A stretch of 9,159 nt of DNA from Candidatus Colicola coprequi. GTDB taxonomy: Bacteria; Bacteroidota; Bacteroidia; Bacteroidales; Paludibacteraceae. Below, piece after piece: positions 5,692 to 9,159 of the stretch; position 1 is the first letter of the stretch, and each line of letters starts with the position of its first letter. The translations under genes and the position numbers were made by a program. The notes beneath the pieces were generated by a model. That model saw only the letters and a list, made by a program, of their open reading frames with translations. It was not told where the DNA came from and made no database searches. The stretch is taken from contig JAGHSR010000146.1 in assembly GCA_018065765.1 (NCBI GenBank), positions 1 to 9,159 on the forward strand, in the 5' to 3' direction.

Positions 5692-7032
5692 ATGAAGTTT
5701 ATTGAAACATGTAAGAATATCTGGAAGATCGAAGACCTCCGTACACGTTTGCTTACGACGTTATTGTTCGTACTCATCTATCGTTTCGGTTCGTTTGTAG
5801 TTCTGCCAGGTATTGATCCAACGGCCCTTTCTGCTCTCCACAATCAGACGGCAGGCGGTCTGATGGCTCTTCTGGATATGTTCTCCGGTGGTGCATTCTC
5901 TAATGCATCCGTATTTGCCTTGGGTATTATGCCTTACATCTCGGCATCTATCGTAATCCAACTGCTCACTATTGCAGTGCCTTACTTCCAAAAGATGCAG
6001 AAAGAGGGTGAGTCCGGCCGTCAGAAAATGAACCAGATTACACGCTATCTGACTGTTGCTATCTTGTTGTTCCAAGGTCCTAGTTACCTTGTGAACCTCA
6101 GTGTCCAAATGGCACAAGCAGGTCAACCGTTGGCTATCGGTCTTAACTGGTTCACAATCTCTTCTACCATCATTCTGTGCGCCGGCTCCATGTTCGTCAT
6201 GTGGTTGGGTGAACGTATTACCGACCGTGGTGTAGGAAATGGTATTTCTTTCATCATTCTTATCGGTATCATTGCTCGTTTCCCCGGCTCTATTGTACAA
6301 GAGTTTGGTAGCCGTCTCAACGATGCTGGTGGTGGACTGATTGTCTTCCTTTTGGAGGTCGTTATTTTGCTCCTCGTGTTTGCATTTGCTATCCTGCTTG
6401 TGCAAGGTACACGCAAACTTCCTGTTCAATATGCTAAGCGCGTTGTTGGTAATAAGCAATATGGTGGTGTTCGTCAGTATATTCCTCTCAAAGTGAACGC
6501 TGCTAACGTAATGCCTATCATTTTTGCACAAGCCATCATGTTTATTCCTATCGCTATCGTTGGTTTCCGTGCCGATGGTTCGAATTGGTTCGTTCGCGCT
6601 TTTATGGACAACAACGGTTTCTGGTATAACTTCGTATTTGCTCTGCTTATTATTGCTTTCACGTATTTCTATACTGCCATCATCATCAACCCTGTTCAGA
6701 TGGCTGAGAACTTGAAACTCAATAATGGTTTCATTCCTGGTGTAAAACCCGGTAAGAAAACCGCAGAGTATATTGATACTATTATGAGCCGCATCACTCT
6801 GCCAGGCAGTATCTTGCTTGCAGTGATTGCCATTCTGCCCGCTTTTGCACGTCTGTTTGGCGTTAGCCAAGGATTTGCACAATTCTTCGGCGGAACCAGT
6901 CTGCTCATTATGGTAGGTGTTATCCTCGATACGCTGCAACAAATCGAGTCTCATCTCTTAATGCGTCACTACGATGGTTTCTTTGAGGGCGGTATGCGTA
7001 TCAAAGGCCGTTCAGGTGCTATGGCTTATTAA
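5692..7032 (+). CDS. secY: Protein translocase channel subunit SecY
   Basis: SecY forms the inner-membrane channel of the Sec translocon, with SecE and SecG encoded elsewhere, and passes unfolded proteins to the periplasm or membrane. The 446-residue product has the usual ten hydrophobic segments. After the amphipathic start and TM1 (about 18-38) comes the plug region (GGLMALLDMFSGGAFSNASVFALGI, about 55-79) leading into TM2. The conserved GERITDRGVGNG is at 173-184, followed by TM5. The long cytoplasmic loop with KLPVQYAKRVVG at 242-253 contacts ribosome or SecA, and the second such loop is near NGFIPGVKPGKKT (345-357). The C-terminus ends RIKGRSGAMAY. Its GC-richer, biased codon use is like that of the r-protein genes. 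A 397-codon open frame on the other strand is a shadow. Confidence 0.98.
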   Translation: MKFIETCKNIWKIEDLRTRLLTTLLFVLIYRFGSFVVLPGIDPTALSALHNQTAGGLMALLDMFSGGAFSNASVFALGIMPYISASIVIQLLTIAVPYFQKMQKEGESGRQKMNQITRYLTVAILLFQGPSYLVNLSVQMAQAGQPLAIGLNWFTISSTIILCAGSMFVMWLGERITDRGVGNGISFIILIGIIARFPGSIVQEFGSRLNDAGGGLIVFLLEVVILLLVFAFAILLVQGTRKLPVQYAKRVVGNKQYGGVRQYIPLKVNAANVMPIIFAQAIMFIPIAIVGFRADGSNWFVRAFMDNNGFWYNFVFALLIIAFTYFYTAIIINPVQMAENLKLNNGFIPGVKPGKKTAEYIDTIMSRITLPGSILLAVIAILPAFARLFGVSQGFAQFFGGTSLLIMVGVILDTLQQIESHLLMRHYDGFFEGGMRIKGRSGAMAY

Positions 7033-7068
7033 TTCTGAATTCTTTCATTTTAATTCTCAATTAATAAA

Positions 7069-7854
7069 ATGGTCTATCTAAAGACTGATGAAGAAGTCGA
7101 ATTGATGCGACAGAGCAATCAACTCTTGGGCATGGCTTATGGCGAAGTAGCCAAAGCCATTGCTCCGGGAGTGACGACTGCCCAACTTGATAAAATTGCA
7201 CATGATTTCATCTGTGACCACGGAGGCATTCCTTCATGCTTGGGATACGAGGGTTATCCTTGTACACTCTGCACGTCCGTGAATGAGCAAGTGGTACACG
7301 GCATTCCTTCCAAGGATGTGATCCTTCGTGACGGCGATATTATTTCAGTGGATGGATGTGTATTGCTCAATGGATTTCATGCAGACTCTGCATATACTTT
7401 TCCAGTTGGAGAAGTGAAACCGGAGATTTTGCAACTGATGAAAACCACCAAAGAGTGCCTCTATCTCGGAATAGAACAAGCAGTAACAGGACACCGACTT
7501 GGAGATGTGGGATTCGCTATCCAAAGTCATGCTGAAAAAGCCGGCTATTCTGTATGCAAAGAATATGTTGGCCATGGTATAGGACGGGAGATGCACGAAG
7601 ATCCTGAAGTGTGCAATTATGGGCGACGTGGCAATGGTATCGTACTTAAGTCCGGAATGACGTTGGCTATTGAACCGATGATTCTAATGGGACGTCGAAA
7701 TATCCTCATTGAGGATGATGGATGGACTGCACGTACGATTGACCGCAAACCCGCAGCTCACTATGAACTCAGCGTTTGTGTCAGAAATGGCAAAGCTGAT
7801 ATATTATCAACATTCGACTATATTCAAGAGGTCTTAGGCGACCGATTCATTTAA
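7069..7854 (+). CDS. map: Methionine aminopeptidase, type I (MetAP)
   Basis: This cytoplasmic metalloenzyme removes the initiator methionine from new proteins. The 261-residue product has the pita-bread fold signatures with all five metal ligands in place: Asp95, Asp106 (GFHADSAYTF), His169 (GHGIG), Glu202 (AIEPM) and Glu233 (HYELSV). The substrate-binding histidines are His77 (VVHGIP) and His176 (EMHEDP). Ligands were placed by comparison with E. coli D97, D108, H171, E204 and E235. There is no zinc-finger N-terminal extension, so it is a short bacterial type I enzyme. Codon use is less biased than in neighbours, with CGA, CGG, ATA and GGA present, suggesting lower expression. It directly follows secY (36-bp gap) with no adk between, and precedes infA by 3 bp. 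Confidence 0.97.
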   Translation: MVYLKTDEEVELMRQSNQLLGMAYGEVAKAIAPGVTTAQLDKIAHDFICDHGGIPSCLGYEGYPCTLCTSVNEQVVHGIPSKDVILRDGDIISVDGCVLLNGFHADSAYTFPVGEVKPEILQLMKTTKECLYLGIEQAVTGHRLGDVGFAIQSHAEKAGYSVCKEYVGHGIGREMHEDPEVCNYGRRGNGIVLKSGMTLAIEPMILMGRRNILIEDDGWTARTIDRKPAAHYELSVCVRNGKADILSTFDYIQEVLGDRFI

Positions 7855-7857
7855 GCT

Positions 7858-8076
7858 ATGGCAAAACAAGATGCAATAGAAGTTGATGGCACCATCACCG
7901 AGGCATTATCCAATGCTATGTTCAAGGTGCAACTCGAAAGTGGTCATGTTATCATCGCTACTATCTCCGGTAAGATGCGTATGCACTATATCCGAATACT
8001 CCCTGGTGATCGCGTGAAAGTAGAAATGAGTCCTTATGACTTAACTCGCGGACGTATTTCGTTCCGTTATAAATAA
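7858..8076 (+). CDS. infA: Translation initiation factor IF-1
   Basis: IF-1 occupies the A site of the 30S subunit during initiation and works with IF-2 and IF-3. The 72-residue product is exactly the usual length and is a single OB-fold (S1-like): MAKQDAIEVDGTITEAL, FKVQLESGHVIIATISGKMR at about 22-41, then HYIRILPGDRVKVEMSPYDLTRGRI and the terminal SFRYK. Only 3 bp separate it from the end of map, so the two are probably translated in coupled fashion. Its order with map and rpmJ matches other bacterial spc-alpha junctions. Confidence 0.98.
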   Translation: MAKQDAIEVDGTITEALSNAMFKVQLESGHVIIATISGKMRMHYIRILPGDRVKVEMSPYDLTRGRISFRYK

Positions 8077-8098
8077 ACAACTCTAAAACTCTATTTTT

Positions 8099-8215
8099 AT
8101 GAAAGTTAGAGCATCTATCAAAAAGCGCAATGCTGACTGCAAAATTGTACGTCGCAAAGGTAAGCTTTATGTAATTAACAAAAAAGAACCCAAAATGAAG
8201 ATGCGTCAGGGATAA
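8099..8215 (+). CDS. rpmJ: 50S ribosomal protein L36 (bL36), zinc-free form
   Basis: L36 is the smallest 50S protein and links domains of 23S rRNA near the factor-binding site. The gene was read directly from the gap after infA: ATG at 8099-8101, 38 codons, TAA at 8213-8215. The product begins MKVRASIKKRNADCKIVRRK and ends with INKKEPKMKMRQG, matching the family throughout. Of the zinc ligands in the classic form (Cys11, Cys14, Cys27 and a His near 32), only Cys14 remains; position 11 is Asn and position 27 is Asn. It is therefore the C-minus type that does not bind zinc. No Shine-Dalgarno sequence is seen; the leader is AT-rich. Confidence 0.96.
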   Translation: MKVRASIKKRNADCKIVRRKGKLYVINKKEPKMKMRQG

Positions 8216-8223
8216 AGCACCTT

Positions 8224-8231
8224 TAATTTTG
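8224..8231 (+). promoter_or_regulatory. Possible Bacteroidota -7 promoter box upstream of rpsM
   Basis: TAATTTTG exactly fits the Bacteroides -7 consensus TAnnTTTG and lies 35 bp before the rpsM ATG, in the 51-bp gap after rpmJ. No TTTG or TTG is found at the expected -33 distance, so it may be chance in AT-rich DNA. If real, it would separately drive the alpha genes. Confidence 0.2.
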
Positions 8232-8266
8232 GAAATAAAAAAACAAAAATCCCAAAGTAAATAATT

Positions 8267-8647
8267 ATGGCTATAAGAATTGTCGGTGTAGATCTGCCGC
8301 AAAACAAGTGCGGTGAAGTCGGATTGACTTACATCTACGGATTAGGTCGTTCAAGCGCAAAGAAGATTCTGGCAGAAGCAGGCGTTGACCCAAGCATCAA
8401 GGTACAGGATTGGACGGATGACCAAGCAGCTAAGATTCGTGAGATCATCGGTACTAAGTACAAAGTAGAAGGTGATCTCCGTAGTGAGACTCAACTCAAC
8501 ATCAAACGTTTGATGGATATCGGTTGTTACCGTGGTGTTCGTCATCGTCTCGGCTTGCCCGTTCGTGGACAGTCAACGAAGAACAACGCTCGTACGCGTA
8601 GAGGTAAAAAGAAAACTGTTGCAAACAAGAAGAAAGCAACGAAGTAA
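8267..8647 (+). CDS. rpsM: 30S ribosomal protein S13 (uS13)
   Basis: S13 lies at the top of the 30S head, forms bridges B1a and B1b (the latter with L5) and its C-terminal tail touches P-site tRNA. The 126-residue product starts MAIRIVGVDLPQNKCGEVGL, has the helix-two-turn-helix region (YIYGLGRSSAKKILAEAGV, about 22-40), then EGDLRSETQLNIKRLMDIGCYRGVRHRLGLPVRGQ at about 68-102 and a Lys-rich tail (RRGKKKTVANKKKATK). Residue 103 is Ser in GQSTKNNART where Arg (GQRT) is the near-constant family residue. Tandem TAA TAA ends the gene. In E. coli the S4 repression site of the alpha operon lies at the start of this gene. Confidence 0.98.
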   Translation: MAIRIVGVDLPQNKCGEVGLTYIYGLGRSSAKKILAEAGVDPSIKVQDWTDDQAAKIREIIGTKYKVEGDLRSETQLNIKRLMDIGCYRGVRHRLGLPVRGQSTKNNARTRRGKKKTVANKKKATK

Positions 8648-8657
8648 TAATCAACCC

Positions 8658-8698
8658 GGACTTGTTTTTGCTCTATGTTCGTAAAGCAATAGCAGTCC
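8658..8698 (+). promoter_or_regulatory. Possible two-part hairpin in the rpsM-rpsK gap
   Basis: GGACT (8658-8662) pairs with AGTCC (8694-8698), and inside it TTGC (8668-8671) pairs with GCAA (8686-8689) around a 14-base loop. The 70-bp gap is long for this cluster. It could be an autoregulatory site for a protein of the alpha group, but the stems are short and the folding is uncertain. Confidence 0.3.
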
Positions 8699-8717
8699 AT
8701 AATCTATCTAACGAATT

Positions 8718-9107
8718 ATGGCAAAGAAAACAGTTGCAGCTAAGAAGCGCGTTGTTAAGATTGACGGTGTTGGTCAACTTCACGTAATGTCTTCTTTCAA
8801 CAATGTTATTGTTACAGTGGCTAACGGCGACGGTCAAGTTATCTCTTGGTCTTCCGCTGGTAAGCAGGGCTTCCGTGGCTCAAAGAAAAATACTCCCTAT
8901 GCTGCCCAAATGGCAGCTGCAGATTGCTGCAAGGTCGCTTTTGGCCTTGGATTGAGAAAAGTTAAAGCATACGTCAAAGGTCCTGGACAAGGACGTGAAA
9001 GCGCTATTCGTGCTTGCGTTGCTGCTGGTGTAGAAGTAACTGAAATCGTGGATGTTACTCCAATGCCTCACAACGGTTGCCGTCCTCCAAAACGTCGTCG
9101 CGTATAA
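8718..9107 (+). CDS. rpsK: 30S ribosomal protein S11 (uS11)
   Basis: S11 sits on the 30S platform by the mRNA exit channel and E site, next to S18, S21 and the 16S 3' end. The 129-residue product is standard: a basic MAKKTVAAKKRVVK lead, then GQLHVMSSFNNVIVTVANGDG, WSSAGKQGFRGSKKNTPYAAQ, the KVKAYVKGPGQGRESAIRA segment at about 81-99 and the C-terminal DVTPMPHNGCRPPKRRRV. Asn119 of PHNGC corresponds to the residue found as isoaspartate in E. coli S11. It lies 70 bp after rpsM and 38 bp before rpsD. Confidence 0.98.
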   Translation: MAKKTVAAKKRVVKIDGVGQLHVMSSFNNVIVTVANGDGQVISWSSAGKQGFRGSKKNTPYAAQMAAADCCKVAFGLGLRKVKAYVKGPGQGRESAIRACVAAGVEVTEIVDVTPMPHNGCRPPKRRRV

Positions 9108-9139
9108 TTAACAATTAACAATTTTAAAAATTTAAATTT
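9106..9139 (+). repeat. AT-only direct repeat and palindrome in the rpsK-rpsD gap
   Basis: The 7-bp unit AATTAAC occurs twice from 9106 to 9119, starting inside the rpsK stop codon, and is followed by a partial third copy (AATT). A 12-bp palindrome, AAATTTAAATTT, follows at 9128-9139. Such low-complexity DNA is ordinary just before Bacteroidota start codons, where it keeps the leader unstructured. No known element is recognised. Confidence 0.5.
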
Positions 9140-9145
9140 CAAATT

Positions 9146-9159
9146 ATGGCAAGATATAC
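9146..9159 (+). CDS. rpsD: 30S ribosomal protein S4 (uS4), first codons only, cut by the window edge
   Basis: S4 initiates 30S body assembly and, in E. coli, represses the alpha operon. Only ATG GCA AGA TAT and two further bases are visible (MARY, then a Thr codon if completed). This fits the Bacteroidota S4 opening MARYTGPK, and S4 is the expected gene after rpsK in the alpha group. The call rests mainly on gene order, since four residues carry little information. Confidence 0.85.

Noticed and set aside
5761..6954. A 397-codon open frame on the minus strand inside secY
   Set aside because: It lies fully antisense to the well-conserved secY, its product is hydrophilic, compositionally odd and resembles no family I know. 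It is explained by codon bias of the sense strand.
7033..7068. A missing or broken adk between secY and map
   Set aside because: The gap is only 36 bp of AT-rich DNA with no remnant. As far as I recall, absence of adk here is normal for Bacteroidota.
8221..8257. Hairpin by TTTGG/CCAAA in the rpmJ-rpsM gap
   Set aside because: Only five mostly A-T pairs around a long A-rich loop; it would not be stable.
8674..8681. TATGTTCG as a promoter box for rpsK
   Set aside because: It mismatches the consensus in one fixed base, and the only nearby TTG is about 12 bp upstream instead of about 20.

Overview
This window is one continuous stretch of the conserved S10-spc-alpha ribosomal-protein cluster, read entirely on the + strand. 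It starts inside rpsC (uS3) and ends four codons into rpsD (uS4). In order it holds rpsC', rplP, rpmC, rpsQ, rplN, rplX, rplE, rpsN, rpsH, rplF, rplR, rpsE, rpmD, rplO, secY, map, infA, rpmJ, rpsM, rpsK and rpsD'. Two of these, rpmD and rpmJ, are small and were found by reading the gaps directly.

The organism is most likely a member of the Bacteroidales (Bacteroidota). The signs are: secY is followed directly by map-infA-rpmJ with no adk; L36 and S14 are both zinc-ligand-free; most starts have AT-rich upstream DNA and no Shine-Dalgarno sequence; and the wording of S14, S5, L15 and MetAP resembles that group. The 89-residue S14 recalls Prevotella/Porphyromonas-type proteins more than Bacteroides itself, but this comes from memory and was not aligned.

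Layout: positions 1-3035 carry the end of the S10 group and the first half of spc (rpsC' to rpsN), tightly packed with gaps of 1-27 bp. Positions 3036-3158 are the longest gap in the window. It holds a strong hairpin, a competing hairpin and a third small hairpin just before rpsH. Positions 3159-5680 carry the second half of spc (rpsH to rplO), including three consecutive genes (rplF, rplR, rpsE) with Shine-Dalgarno-like sequences. Positions 5692-8215 carry the export, processing and initiation genes secY, map, infA and rpmJ. Positions 8267-9159 begin the alpha group (rpsM, rpsK, rpsD').

The genes work together to build both ribosomal subunits. SecY makes the membrane channel for nascent proteins, MetAP removes the initiator methionine and IF-1 supports initiation. 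Twenty of the genes have a visible stop codon: nineteen use TAA, and only rpsN uses TAG. No gap exceeds 300 bp. I see no mobile element, tRNA, rRNA or CRISPR array. I do not see a new multi-gene system here. The items worth a second look are possible RNA regulatory structures in the rpsN-rpsH and rpsM-rpsK gaps, the run of Shine-Dalgarno sequences in a lineage that rarely uses them, and substitutions at normally conserved residues of L15 and S13.
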